64,000 nt of DNA, from positions 5,901,983 to 5,965,982 of the forward strand of contig NC_134541.1 of assembly GCF_050624435.1 (NCBI RefSeq), read 5' to 3'. The notes below the pieces were generated by a model that saw only the letters and a list, made by a program, of their open reading frames with translations, was not told the origin of the DNA and did not search any database. The position numbers were made by a program, and so were the translations under genes. Shown here one piece after another: positions 44,850-56,084 of this stretch (position 1 is the stretch's first letter; the number at the start of each line of letters is the position of its first letter). The DNA is from Tenrec ecaudatus (Eukaryota > Chordata > Mammalia > Afrosoricida > Tenrecidae).

Positions 44850-45535
44850 AGATTTCTACCAAGTTGTTTCCCCCAAATATATCCCCAAAATAGCTGCTTG
44901 CTGCATGTGGCAAATGACAATACATTTGGAGGTCAATAGAAGTAGGTCAGGGGTTATTCCTCCTGGGGGGTTATCAGCCATCTAGAGCAATCAGACTGTA
45001 TAGTCTGTCCCACTCTCAGAAGAGCCCAGGCTTACTGGTAAGGACAGTAGTAGATTGTTTCCCTACAGGAGAGCCGAAGACCGTTCTGGGGTGACCAAGG
45101 TTAGGCCGCCACCATGAATCTAGGGTCCGCCCTTTTTGTCACATGTATACCCTAAGTCCCTTCCCTTCCTATCATGTGTACACCCCTAGCTCATCCTCTT
45201 CCGCTTATGCTTATCATATTGTACAACCCCTTCCTGTGACGTGTGTAGTTACCTGTAATCACACCCCATAAGTGGATATAAGCCTTGGTTAGCAATAAAT
45301 CGTCGCACCTGGCCTCACTCTCCTCCCCTCGCCCCAGGCTGTGTGAGGACCTGGCTGGTGAGATCATGGCCATCCAGGAGGTGAGCATGCTGTCGTGAAA
45401 TGTGTATGACTTCTTCATTCGACTCTCGCTCCCATTTCTATGTGACTTTATTACAATCTTTATATAATACCTTAACCGTACAGTTGTACCTATCGAACCC
45501 GCGATTAGTTGTGGGGTACTGACCGTTCCCCCACA

Positions 45536-45658
45536 CCCTGGTGCCTCCTACTGTTCATGGAACCAGAAAGTTTTTCTCCCGCAGAGCAGCTGCTGGCTTC
45601 CAAGGGCATAATTTTAGGTCAGCAGTCTAGTATAAGTGTTAGATACACCAGAGCTCAG
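45536..45658. other. Short spacer between two LTRs
   Basis: No feature recognised; ends in the GCTCAG target-site duplication (45653-45658). Confidence 0.5.
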
Positions 45659-45963
45659 TGTGGGATACAAAAGACTGTTCCCCAGCTGGACTGCCCCAAA
45701 TATATATGTTAGACATAGGACACCACTTGCAACTAATGGTAAATGATTGTCATGTTATCTCCCTCAAGACTCCAGGCATCAGCCATGAGAGCAAGCCGAC
45801 ACCATTGTTTCTCCCACAATAGGTAGGGCTCACTCCCTGTTCTTAGGGTCAGTTGATTGCTTCCCCTGAAAGCTTAGGCTAAATAAAGTCTTCAGCTCTT
45901 GGGTGATCAAGGTTAGGCTGCCATCATGAGTCTAGGATCTGCCCATCTTGTCATATGTATCCC

Positions 45964-46149
45964 TGTCAGGGGAAGCCAGCTCCTAACACATCATTATGGC
46001 TCTGGTAGGCGCAATTGTACAGCGATAATAAGTAAAGATCATAGTAAAGTTATAGAGCGCATGAGAGATAGAAGTGAAGTACTGAAATAAATGGAGTCAG
46101 ACACTTTTCATGGTAGCATGCTCACCTCTGCCCCACTAGATGGTCCACT

Positions 46150-46218
<69 letters not shown>

Positions 46219-46597
46219 TGCTAGCCCAGGCTTTTTATCTTCTCTGGAGATGTGCAAGCCCTCTAATTACAGGTGAGGACATAAGTCACTGGAAGAGGCT
46301 GTCCTATAGGTAATACAATAATGAGAGGGGGTGGTCTAGGGACATACACGCAATAGGAAGGGGAGGGATTAGGGTTATACATGTGACAAGATGGGCAGAT
46401 CCTAGGTTTAGGATGGGAGCTTAACTTTGACCTATTCCCTAGGTCTCCATAGGAACCATAATCAGTAGGGTGTAAACCCCACCTTCTGGAACCAAATAGA
46501 TGTCTGCAGGCATCCATTGTCTTTAACAGCAGTGAGTGGGATCTACTGCAGTCTGGCAACAGGGAGGATAGCTGTGAGCTTCTGACCTCCCCCCACA
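45964..46597 (-). mobile_element. Solo LTR, sibling of the provirus LTR at 49021-49609
   Basis: Reads TGTGGGGGGAGGTC...CTTCCCCTGACA on the minus strand. Flanking hexamers TATCCC and TATACC match at five of six. Close to the LTR at 49021-49609 but with a much longer GA microsatellite (46152-46213). Inserted into the older plus-strand LTR. Confidence 0.88.
46152..46213. repeat. (GA)n microsatellite, about 30 units
   Basis: An uninterrupted AG dinucleotide run within the minus-strand solo LTR. The sibling LTR has only 'ggagggagagagagag' at 49208, so this has expanded since insertion. Confidence 0.95.
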
Positions 46598-46966
46598 TAT
46601 ACCCTTAATTCCCCCTCTTCCTAGAGCATGTGTACTCCTAAATTGTCCCCCTCCCATTACTGTCTTACTTTATATCATAGAACCCCTGACTATGATGTAT
46701 GTCCTTGCCTGTAATTAGGGGCCTTGCACATCCCCAGAGAATATATAAGCGGTGGTTAGCAATAAATCTCTCTCTCCTGCCCTGTACCACCAAAAGGAGC
46801 TGAGGTGAGCATGCTACTATGAAATGTGTCTGACTTCTTCATTTTACTCTCTCTTATTGCTATTACTCTCTATGATTTTGTTATAATCTTTATATATTTC
46901 AACCATACAATTGCACCTACTGGACACATGATTAATTGTGGGGGGCTGGCTATTTCCACAGCTCAG

Positions 46967-47605
46967 TATTAGATAAGAAACGTTTTTCTCACTGATTATG
47001 CTGTTTATTAGGGATATTAACAGATTACAATCCTCGAGCAATGCTCAGCATTCAGGTGTTCAGTCTTTTCTTTAGTGTGTCCACAGGCAGGCCTCTCTCG
47101 AGTTCTCAGACTGCATGGCTCGGGCAATGTAACAAAGAAAGCTCTTTTAAGGCTGCCAATAAGTGCCCAAATGGCATGCTACTCTCTCAAAAGCACTCAG
47201 CTCCAGCAACCCCAATTAAGTGCCCAGAGACACACTACTTCACAAGCCAGCCTCCTGCTCAGAAGCACTCAGTTTTATTTGCTTTGTGGGCTGGGAAGAC
47301 CACCACTCTGTTTCATACTCCGGCTCCTGGCCCCGCTGTTGCTGCACCTTTACCATTCTTCCGGTGTCAAAGCTGTCTCCAGGATCAAGCAATGTTACCC
47401 TTGAGCAATTGTGGGGTCAAAAGAATGCGCTCTTCTCTTGGCATTCTCTCTCGGTGGTCATGAGATCGATCCCCACTATTGTTTCTGAGGTGGCTAATTT
47501 TAAATACAAGAAACATTTTTAAAGTGAAACATTTTATTTTGGGAAAAAAAGTTTACTTTTGAAATAAAATATTAGCAAAATAATACAAAGATGACACACC
47601 TGAAA
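46967..47605. other. Unassigned sequence
   Basis: Possibly an old LTR, because of repeated 'gcactcag' blocks and a 'tctcggtggtcatgagatcgatcc' end. I cannot name it. Overlapping open frames at 47041-47522 show no domain. Confidence 0.35.
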
Positions 47606-47900
47606 ATCACTTTTTTTTTTCATTTTAACAATTTATTGGGGCTGATACAATTCTTTTCACAGTTCATACATATACATACATCAATTGTATAAAGCACATC
47701 TGTACGGTCTTTGCCCTAATCATTTTTTTCTCTTTTCTTCTTTTACATTTTATTAGGGACTCAAACAACTCTTACCACAATCCATACATATACATACATT
47801 AATTGTATAAAGCACATCCATACATTCCCTGCCCCAATCATTCTCAAGGCATTTGCTCTCCACTTAAGCCCCTTGCATCAGGTCCTCTTCCCCCCCCCCT
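47606..47900 (-). mobile_element. Two L1 3' ends in series, minus orientation
   Basis: 47606-47730 and 47735-47900 each start with a T-rich run and 'ttattggggctgatacaa'/'ttattagggactcaaac', the reverse complement of the L1 tail. The upstream one is truncated inside the other's A tail. Confidence 0.82.
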
Positions 47901-47904
47901 CCCC

Positions 47905-48375
47905 ATGAAAATCTCTTTTATAAATATTAAAGTTCATAGTAGCAGAGGAGGTTTTGCTCCTCCCATATGTCTGATACCAGTCTGTAAATTCTTCTTCAGA
48001 CTCTCACAATGCATGCAATGACACAGAATGCAGGAAGATCACAGGCAAGACTCATGAAAAGTCTTATGGATCTAGTGGTGGTGGAAGCATCTCACTGCTG
48101 GCATGGTTCAGCTCCATGGTTCAGCTCCTTCAGCTCCATGACTCTGGCTCCATCAGCTTACTTCCATATAGGTTGTCAACAAGAATATCTTCCAGAGAGG
48201 GTGTGCATCTGACATCAGTGAGCTATTTCTCTCCTTTGTGCCTCCAAGGGAAGCCAGCAAGCTGTGACCTGATTGACGGTCTAGGCTCTACCCCTTCCTC
48301 AAGGTGACAGTAGATTATATAACTTCCACAGACACTTGTCAATTTGACACTTTTACACAACTCTTTAGCCATATA
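47905..48375 (-). repeat. Dispersed LTR-like repeat (family X), reversed copy
   Basis: 'cttcttcagactctcacaatg', 'aggaagatcacaggcaag', 'gtgcctccaagggaagccagcaagctgtgacctg' and 'tagattatataacttcc' parallel the other copies in reverse complement. Confidence 0.65.
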
Positions 48376-49020
48376 TAATTTTTAACAAAATAATAAAATC
48401 ATATCTATACCTAACAAGATAAAACTAAAATGCATATGATTCGATACGTGTCAGCCTCATTTAAACATAAGAGTCGATAAGTGGACAACACAACAATATT
48501 TTATGTAGGCCTAACAATGACAGTTAAGTGAACACATACACCATAATCCTATATTCTCCCACCTATGAAAGTTTGTAAGCCAATCACTTCATGCCTCTAT
48601 CCTCCCAATTTCAGTATCCAAATTATATACTGCCCACTTACATCAACCTACTGCTTTGAAGAGGCAAACCTGCTCTTTGATGTATAGAATGGTCATTCCA
48701 GTTGGAACCTTGTGAGTCTGCATCCATAAGCAAAGTCAAATCAGGACAGCCATCCATAAGTCAGCAGCTATATGCACCAGTTCACAGGTTCAAAAATCTT
48801 ATCTTTATCTGGTCCAGTTCTAGTCAACAATGTGGGCTGCCTCAGTCTCACCATGGTGCCCAGTGATTGCCTCACCTTTAGATCATGGGCACTGTTACAA
48901 ATTCTCAACAACCCTAGCCTCCTGATGCTAGGTCATGAACTTCAGAGCAGTCAACCTGCTCTCATCTTCTCTTCTAGTTCCTGTGACCCAGGTCCCTGGG
49001 TATCAGTGGCCAGACTCTAG
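48376..49020. other. Unassigned sequence
   Basis: AT-rich with no recognised gene. It could be more of the family-X element or an unrelated repeat. Confidence 0.35.
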
Positions 49021-49609
49021 TGTCAGGGGAAGCCAGCCCCTAACACATCATTATGGGTCAGGTAGGCACAATTGTACAGTGATAATAAGTAAAGATCATA
49101 GTAAAGTTATAGAGCGCATGAGAGATATAAGAGAAGTATTGAAATAAATGGAGTCAGACACAATTGGTGGTAGCATGCTCACCTCAGCCCCACTGGATGT
49201 TCCACGTGGAGGGAGAGAGAGAGATTTAATGCTAGCCCAGGCCTTTTATATTCTCTGGGGATGTGCAAGCCCCCTAATTACAGGTGAGGACATAAGTCGC
49301 TGGAAGGGGCTGTCCTATAGGTAATACAGTAATGAGAGGGGGGTGGTCTAGGGACATACATGTAATAGGAAGGGGAGGGATTGGGGTTATACATGTGACA
49401 AGATGGGCAGATCCTAGGTTTTGGATGGGAGCTTAACTTTGACCTATTCCCTAGGTCTCCATAGGAACCATAATCAGTAGGGTGTAAACCCCACCTACTG
49501 GAACCAAATACATGACTGCAGGCGTCCTTTGTCTTTAACAGCAGGGATTGGGGCCTACTGCAGTCTGGCAACTTGGAGGATGGCTGTGAGCAGCTGACCT
49601 CCCCCCACA
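49021..49609 (-). mobile_element. 3' LTR of the betaretroviral provirus
   Basis: 589 bp, reading TGTGGGGGGAGGTCAGC...CTTCCCCTGACA on the minus strand. A purine-rich tract (GTAAAAGGAGGACTT, 49624-49610) abuts its start, as a polypurine tract should beside a 3' LTR. No clear TSD partner, because the 5' end of the provirus is missing. Confidence 0.85.
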
Positions 49610-50107
49610 AGTCCTCCTTTTACTTTACATATAAAATTCAAAAGCCACATGGGCGACATGGTTTTCTTTTTTTGTTTGTTTGTTTTTTTTAACATGGTTA
49701 TTTTCTATACATCAAAGCTGTCAAGGCAAAACTTCATGATCCAATTAATACAGACAAAAATTCAGGCTTAGTAGAAACATTTTTAATCCAGGTACTGGGG
49801 ATAAAGACTCCTTATGCCCAACTGCTATTGGAGGAAGGTATGAGAGGGGCTGGATGCCGCGGCGGGAAGAAAATCGAGTCAAATAGGAATGTCTGCTCCT
49901 ATAATTAAAGCCGCCGGCCACACAGCAACCAGCTATGTGCTTGTAAGAGACAACCTCAGATCAGCACCATGTAGGAGGGTAAAGAGAGGAACAATATCAT
50001 GAGCATATGATTAGGACTTACCTATTACTCACACGGGTAGGGGTTCCCCTCTACCACTAGAAACCTAGCCTCCCAGGCTCCTTTGCGAGACAATGAAGGA
50101 GTCTTCC

Positions 50108-50479
50108 TTAAACACACTCTTCCTGTTCTCTGCTCCTCACGGTATTTGCCTTTTGCTCGAATTTCAAAAGTGCCATAGAGGCAGAATGATTCTCCTTCAT
50201 ACGCCTTAGCTTTCTATAGAAGCAACACATGATAGCCAGGACAAAAATTGTGATAATGAGCAGCACTGTTAGGCTGGAACCCAGGCTATGAGAAATACTT
50301 TGAACCCAAGCACTAGGGTCCAATCCTTCCATGCCCTTCACCAATTGCTTAATTATATTAGAGCCAGGAGATGCCTCAAGCCTGTCTTTGAAAATATCCT
50401 TTTTAAGCTGATCAGCATCTAACGAAATGTTTCCCTTAAGCCCTTGCAAATATTTCCTAATCAAATCCCAATCATGCAA
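50108..50479 (-). pseudogene. Endogenous retroviral env: transmembrane-subunit C-terminus
   Basis: A 123-codon open remnant ends with a membrane segment (SLTVLLIITIFVLAIMCCFY) followed by a basic cytoplasmic tail (RKLRRMKENH). Upstream sequence has an amphipathic/heptad character. This is the typical end of a betaretroviral TM protein, close to the LTR as expected. The surface subunit and fusion peptide are absent. Confidence 0.78.
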
Positions 50480-50765
50480 TGTTACATTATATAGGTAAGG
50501 AGTTACACAGAAATCAGTTACATTCCAATCACATTATAACATTGACAAGTCCAAAATCTTGATCTTTCAGCATATTAATCTGTAGTAATAGTCCAGTTAT
50601 TATTGTATAAAATGTTCAGTTATGATAGAGTCCCAAAGTTTCTTTTAAACAGCGTCAGCAATGGAAGAAATATCTCAGCAGTCAGCAATCGCCATTCTCA
50701 GGAATCTGCCAGGTCTTTTTGACGTTTTGAATAACTTCAGCAACAGGACAGGGTCTGGTCACACA

Positions 50766-51212
50766 TCAGCTTCCCCGCTTTCTTCTGGGCCTTGCTGGCT
50801 GAAGAGAAATCCACCTATCTCCTTTGCCTGTGAAAATAGAAACAAATAGCCCCTCTCTTCGGGGTGTCATTAGCCTGAAAAAGGAATTATGATTAATATT
50901 GGGTGGCTTCTCCATCTCCTCCTTGTCCATCTTTCTCCAAATGTGTTTGCGTCCTTCTAAGGAGAGTCCATCAGTTTTATTCTGTAAAAACATAAATGCG
51001 TAGCCTTTTCTCCAGGTGAATGGACCTGGATCCCAAACGTGGTTTCCATCACCTTGGGACTTCTTAGGATCAGTTTTCTCTGTAGAATTGAAAATGTGTT
51101 TATCTTCCCTAATTTTATTACAAGCTTTTAGTAAGGAGAAAAAAATTTTGGTTAAAATGACTAAATGAAATTTGTCACACATAAGATCCCTCTTCCCCTT
51201 CTGTTTTGACAA
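50766..51212 (-). pseudogene. Probable integrase C-terminus / env start junction of the ERV
   Basis: Part of the frame (VWDPGPFTWRKGYAFMFLQN) resembles the SH3-like C-terminal domain of a betaretroviral integrase, where a W-x-G-x-G/A core is expected. It is followed by a new Met-rich, basic segment that could be the env leader. Position between protease and env supports this. Assignment is tentative because most of pol is missing. Confidence 0.45.
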
Positions 51213-51517
51213 CGTAAATATTAAAGCATTGCTAGCAATCTCAGTTAACTTGTTTGGTCTTGAACCAGTATAAGGGCTAGTTAGCTAGCCTTCATTGTTA
51301 AGTAAATTTTGGCTTCCAGCTCTCAGGGAATCTGGAGAGTTAAGAGGCAAATTTTGGCTCCCAGCTCTCAGAGAATTAAGAGAGTTGACTATTTGGGCGA
51401 ACTTCTTACCATACTTTGAAAGACTGAAAAAATTCTTAATAAATTTGTTCAGCTGTTCTTTAAGTAATTTGCCAAACAGACATTTTTTTCTCCAAGTTTA
51501 CCAATAAGGTTACAGGC

Positions 51518-51853
51518 TCAATTAAGCCGCTTTGCACCTTCAGGCTTCTTACACTGTATGATTTTACAATCTTGCAATTGTCTCTCCTGGTTGACTTCAC
51601 TCATTCCTACCATGCTGGATTTAGAGGAAGCTAGCTGGCGGGTCTTAGGCCCTCCTGATTGCTCTAACAAAATGACCCTACATCCAAAGTATAAAACCCT
51701 TTTTCCTTCAATTTCTAATTCCATGTGGGGGCGCTGTTGTTTCCACATAACAGCATTCCAAAAGACCCCTTGATTTAAAGGGTGGTCTAACTTTTCAAGT
51801 ACTCTCTCCTGATAGACATACATTTTTACTCTAGGATTGCAAGGAAGCAAAAA
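51518..51853 (-). pseudogene. ERV protease region, degenerate
   Basis: Downstream of the dUTPase remnant in the same direction. RPHMELEIEGKRVLYFG is where the protease N-terminal strand and the D-T/S-G active site should be, and the catalytic triad is not present. A later stretch (MVGMSEVNQERQ) fits the flap/GIGG-type region of retroviral proteases. Inactive relic. Confidence 0.6.
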
Positions 51854-52054
51854 TTAGGTCAAGCAATCTTCTTCTATAAACCATGATATATCAGAATTCA
51901 TCACTGCCTTAACTTTTTCATAATCTTGTTCAACAATTCCAGCAAAGGTCATAACACCTTGAGAATTTACATTAGACTTTCCTAATAAACATCCTATAGT
52001 TCTCTTAGGTAGCGAACCCGAAATACCACTCTTAATAATTTCTGATTTAATCAC
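51854..52054 (-). pseudogene. ERV-encoded dUTPase remnant
   Basis: Contains LPKRTIGCLLGKSNVNSQGV followed by a GIVEQDYE-like stretch, which parallels the dUTPase motifs G-x-S-S and G-x-x-D-x-D-Y. The uracil-binding and metal-site residues are partly changed. A dUTPase fused upstream of protease in the pro frame is typical of betaretroviruses. Confidence 0.68.
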
Positions 52055-52399
52055 AGCTTTTGGCTTTACTTCACAACTCTGATCAACTCCAGTATCAACT
52101 TAATTTCTTGAGTACTTAGGTTCAAACTTCCTGATAAAAACTGTATTACTCTTTCAATAAGAGACTCCTGTTCTTTAGAATCAGCAAGCTGCTGCAAGGG
52201 CTTCTGAGCCATTTCTTGGTTAGTCAGACCAACTGCAGCGAGAACAGAGGCTGGGGTTTTGCCTGTTTTGGCTAGGTCTGGTCTCCTGCTGTGAGATTGG
52301 GGCATGCCTGTGATCTCTGCCATTCAAAGATTCTCTTGTTGGGTTAGGCAAAGGTCTTGCCTTCTGAGTTTTGTTAGGCAGGACTTGGATCAAGTTCCT

Positions 52400-52849
52400 T
52401 CCTCTATGATCTGCGCTCCATTCAAACTCAGAGCAAGCCCCGCTAAGCGTTTTTTTGGCAGGGCGTTACTTCCAGGTAAATGTCCTCTATTGCTAAACTT
52501 TGGGTGACCAAGCTCTGCCCAGTGACTACCTCTCTCGCAGCAGGGGCAGAGTCCAGTTCCCTAGGACTCTTTCCCTGGGTCTTTTCCGCTGTGAATCGTC
52601 CTGTTCTTTTGTGATATCTGCCTGCAGTTTCTCTGGTAATGTCCCTCTGCTCCACATGTAAAGCATCCTCCTTTAGGTCTGGTGTAACTTGCCAAAGCAG
52701 CAGCCATGAGGTTGGCTCTGTGCTCATCTGTCCCTACGTCTTTGCAAAGCCTGATATAATCTAACAGCGTGCTCTGTTCTTTGAAAGGGCGTATGGCAGC
52801 CTGACACGATGTATTCCAGTTCTCGAATGCTAATGTAAGAATAAAATTA
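52400..52849 (-). pseudogene. ERV gag: capsid C-terminus and nucleocapsid zinc knuckles
   Basis: Encodes a capsid C-terminal stretch (LAFENWNTSCQAAIRPFKEQ and onward) and then a perfect CCHC knuckle, CFTCGAEGHYQRNC. A second knuckle in another frame reads CPCCERGSHWAELG, with the final Cys replaced by Gly. A frameshift separates the two. The N-terminal matrix and most of capsid are lost at the L1 junction at 52849/52850. Confidence 0.8.
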
Positions 52850-55063
52850 CCCCCCCCTCTTCCCCCCGGAGAAGAATGTGTTTCAAAGGACGACATTGAT
52901 TCTGCAGCTCCGAGAGAGGGACATATCTGATCAGAACACACGGGAGCAGATGAAGGGGGAGAAGGAGAGAGTGGAGCACAGCCTGGCCCACCAGACCTTG
53001 AGGATGATGTTCCAGATTAGAACAGCCAGTCCACAGAGAGGACAACATGGCTGGCCCCACTATGAGACATGATGCCCCTCAGTGACCCATGGCGCTACAG
53101 GGGACAGCACCGGAGACACAATGTGCGAATTGCACCTGACCTGATCCCACCACACCCAGGCAAAGAACTGGGGGAGTGCAGCGGAACAGCAAGGGAATGG
53201 AGCGGCAAGAATGCTGAAAGTGGACTTTGGGGCCAGGGCGTGGTGCCCCAAAAGACTGGAAAACACTCCTAAAGGCTAACAAATGATCCTTGAACTAACT
53301 ACAAGCTTCTCTTTCTTGATGTGTTTTGTTTTGTTCTTTGTCAGTGGTTTGTTTTTGTTTTGTTGTCTGGTTGTATACTGTTGCTTTGTTTTCCTCTGTC
53401 TTGTTTTTGTGCATGTTATTATCTCCACAGGTCTGTCTAAATAAGAGAGGCTGGATGAACTAACTGGAGGAAAAACAAAGGGACTGACAGTTCCGGGGGG
53501 ACTTGGGATAGGGGGAAGTGGGGGGGTGGGTAAGGAAGTGGTATTAACAAACCCAGGGACAAGGGAACAACATGGGATCTAAATTGGTGGTGAGGGGGAA
53601 GTGGCAGGCCTGGTAGGGAATGATCAAGGGTAAGGTTACATAAAGAAGAGGTATAGCTGTAACCCAGGTGGGGATGGAGCATGATAATGGAGCAGGAGGA
53701 AAGTCAAGGGAAATAGAGGAAAGAGCTAGGAGGCAAAGGGCATTTATAGAGGTCTAGACAAAGACATGTACATGCAAATATATATATGAGGATGGGGAAA
53801 TAGATCTATGTGTCTATATTTATAGGTTTAGTATTAAGGTGGCGGAAAAACCTCAGGCCTCTACTCAAGCACTCCCTCAACGCATGAACACTTTCTTCTA
53901 TTAAATTGGCATTCTATGATGCTCACCCTCCCGACACAACTGCTGAAGCCAAAGAGGGTGAACAAGTAAATGTGGTGAAGAAAGCTGGTGGTGCCCGGCT
54001 ATCAAAAGAGATAGTGTCTGGGGTCTTAAAAGCTTGAAGATGAACAAGTGGCCATCTAGCTCAGAAGCAACAAAGCCCACATGGAAGAACACACCAGCCG
54101 GTGTGATCTCGAGGTTTCGAAGGGATCAGTTATCAGGCATCAAAGAACAAAAAAATCATATCATTGGCTGCACACCTCCATGATATGATCGCCGAGGACA
54201 AATGGGTGCATAAGCAAATGTGGCGAAGAAAGCTGATGGTCCCCGGCTATCAAAAGAGATCATGTCTGGGGTCTTAAAGGCTTGAAGGTGAACAAGTGGC
54301 CATCTAGCTCAGAAGCAACAAAGCCCACATGGAAGAAGCACACCAGCCTGTGCGATCAAGAAGTGCCAAAGGGATCAGGGATAAGGCATCATCAAAAAAT
54401 AAAATAAAATCTTACCATAGTGAATGAAGGGGAAAATGCAGAGTGGAGACCCAAAGCCCATTTGTCAGCCACTGGAGATAACCTCACAGAGGGGCCTAGG
54501 GGAGGAGATGAGCCAGTCAGGGTACGATGTAGCACTGATGAAGAATACAGCTTTCCCCCAGATCCTAGATGCTTCCTGCCCCCGAACTACCATGATCTGA
54601 ATTCTACCTTGCAAGTCTGGATAGAGCAGAGGTTGTACACAGGTGCATATAGGAGCTGGAGGAACGGGGAATCCAGGGTGGATGATACCTTCAGGACCAG
54701 GGGTGTGAGGGGCAATACTGGGAGAGTAGAGGGTGAGTGGGTTGGAAAGGGGGAACCGATTACAAGGATCTACATGTAACCTCCTCCCTGGGGGATGGAC
54801 AACAGAGAAGGTGGTGAAGGGAGACGCCGGATAGGGCAAGATATGACAAAACAATAATCTATAAATTATCAAGGGCTCATGAGGGAGGGGGGAGCAGGGA
54901 GGGAGGGCAAAAAAGAGGACCTGATGCCAAGGGCTTAAGTAGAGAGCAAATGCTTTGAAAATGATTAGGGCAAAGAATGTACAGATGTGCTTTATACAAT
55001 TGATGTATATATATTTATGGATTGTGATAAGAATTGTATGAGCCCCTAATAAAATGTTTAAAA
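52850..55063 (+). mobile_element. L1 3' UTR (young, duplicated-unit form), plus orientation
   Basis: Begins inside retroviral gag at 'ctcttccccccggagaag' and ends 'gcccctaataaaatgtttaaaaaaaaa'. Contains the ~240-bp unit twice ('ctatcaaaagagat' at 53999 and 54239; 'catctagctcagaag' at 54052 and 54301). No ORF2. Confidence 0.9.
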
Positions 55064-55257
55064 AAAAAAGGAAAGAAAGGCATACACTTATGAAGGTGGC
55101 GGAGGGGAGGGGGAGAAAAAGCTGGTACTGAGGGCTCAATAGAAAGTAAATGTGTAGAAGAGAATGAGGGCAACATATGTACAAACATGCCTGATTCAAT
55201 TGATGTATGAATTGTGATAAGAGTTGTAGGAACCCCAATAAAATGATAAAAAAGAAA
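55064..55257 (+). mobile_element. Second short L1-type 3' end
   Basis: Diverged 3' end closing 'ggaaccccaataaaatgataaaaaag'. A partial repeat of 'aaaggcatacact' at 55077 and 55375 may be a target duplication embracing this element and the SPIN fragment. Confidence 0.6.
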
Positions 55258-55310
55258 GGGTCTTTTGACACCCAAGGTTGTCACAACCCACAGGTTGAAA
55301 ACCGCTGATT
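55258..55310 (-). mobile_element. SPIN-type hAT terminal fragment
   Basis: Ends 'caggttgaaaaccgctg', the reverse complement of the SPIN terminal inverted repeat CAGCGGTT(C/T)TCAACC, preceded by 'gttgtcacaaccc' as in the subterminal region. Only one end is present. Confidence 0.7.
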
Positions 55311-56072
55311 TATAGGGTCTCAGTCTACTCTAAAATTGATGAAATTTGTATTAAAACAAGATAACAGGGGGGGAAAAGGCATACACTAATATGAAAGTCC
55401 ATCAAGTTAAGGTAAATCTTAATTGTTTCTAGCTAAGTGAGCAGATTCATATGGGATTCATTAACAATCAAAACAATTTAAATGATTTTATTAAATAACA
55501 TTCATCATCATCAGATGTAAACATTTATTCAATCAGTTATATCAATCAGACAAAACAATCAGAGTAACATCTATGATGCTTGAACAATCTCCTTGGATGT
55601 CTTAATGATGCCAGACACCATGTCTGTTCTAGAGAATGTAAAATCATGAAAAAGGGACAAAAAAATCCTTGAATTCTGGGATGAGGAACAGAATACATAC
55701 AGTATACAGTTAGGCTAAGTACAAAATAAGAAGTAAGTTCTGGCTATATAACTCCCCGTGAAGTTTGACTTGTCAGGAAAGAGCTGAGAAATACCAGCGC
55801 ATCATTCATCTTTGGAGTCTATGTGGTTGGTAAATCTAATCTACCCTTTACCTAGAAATTAGGCTATTCAAAGAATAAATTAGATTTTGAAACCAGTAAT
55901 CAACAGGGGAATAACAGGAGCCTATCCCCTGACTGCTAAGGGAATTAACAAAGGACCCTGTGAAACAAGAGAGGACTTTGTGAGAATTGGCTTGGAACAC
56001 ACCTTATCCTGAAACCAGGCCCTAGTGAAAATCCTGACTCAGGACTGCACTGGGAGAAAATGCTGAAACATG
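55311..56072. other. Unassigned sequence
   Basis: AT-rich to 55900; then a region (55900-56072, resuming after the U1 insertion to about 56580) that could be an LTR or gag remnant. No family recognised. Confidence 0.3.
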
Positions 56073-56084
56073 CTGAGCAATCTT

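Larger units (their letters stand above)
43860..45535 (+). mobile_element. Solo ERV2-type LTR, split by an L1 that is itself split by another LTR
   Basis: LTR part 1 (TGTGGGAAACAGAAAGATTT...) is 43860-43882; part 2 resumes at 44850 and ends CCCCCACA at 45535. It is homologous to 11616-12316, with AATAAA near 45294 and GGTGAGCATGCT near 45380. Flanking hexamers ACCTTG and CCCTGG match at four of six positions, a decayed TSD. Confidence 0.85.
45659..46960 (+). mobile_element. Solo ERV2-type LTR, split by an antiparallel LTR
   Basis: Starts TGTGGGATAC and ends ATTTCCACA, with perfect GCTCAG duplications at 45653-45658 and 46961-46966. AATAAA near 46761. An opposite-strand LTR occupies 45964-46597. 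Same family block GGTGAGCATGCTACTATG as 11616-12316. Confidence 0.88.
49610..52849 (-). mobile_element. Internal part of a deleted ERV2/ERVK-like (betaretroviral) provirus
   Basis: On the minus strand the order from high to low coordinates is gag 3' part, dUTPase, protease, a small pol/env junction and the env C-terminus. About the first half of gag, nearly all of RT/RNase H and most of env are gone. It is cut at 52849 by an L1 3' UTR, and no 5' LTR is in the window. The zinc knuckles, the dUTPase before protease and the 6-bp duplications of related LTRs all indicate class II. Frames are broken; no functional protein is possible. Confidence 0.82.

Noticed and set aside
47041-47522. Possible gene with 140- and 109-codon overlapping frames
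   Set aside because: Overlapping frames on one strand with Ser/Leu/Pro composition and internal repeats; more likely an old repeat.
45659-49609. One complete provirus with LTRs at 45.96 and 49.02 kb
   Set aside because: Both LTRs are on the minus strand, but the internal genes lie above 49.6 kb, outside the pair, and 45964-46597 has its own target-site hexamers inside another LTR, so it is a separate solo LTR.
54465-55271. 268-codon minus-strand open frame
   Set aside because: Lies wholly in the reverse complement of an L1 3' UTR; the same hydrophobic shadow recurs at other L1 copies (e.g. 39525-40114, 44491-44925).
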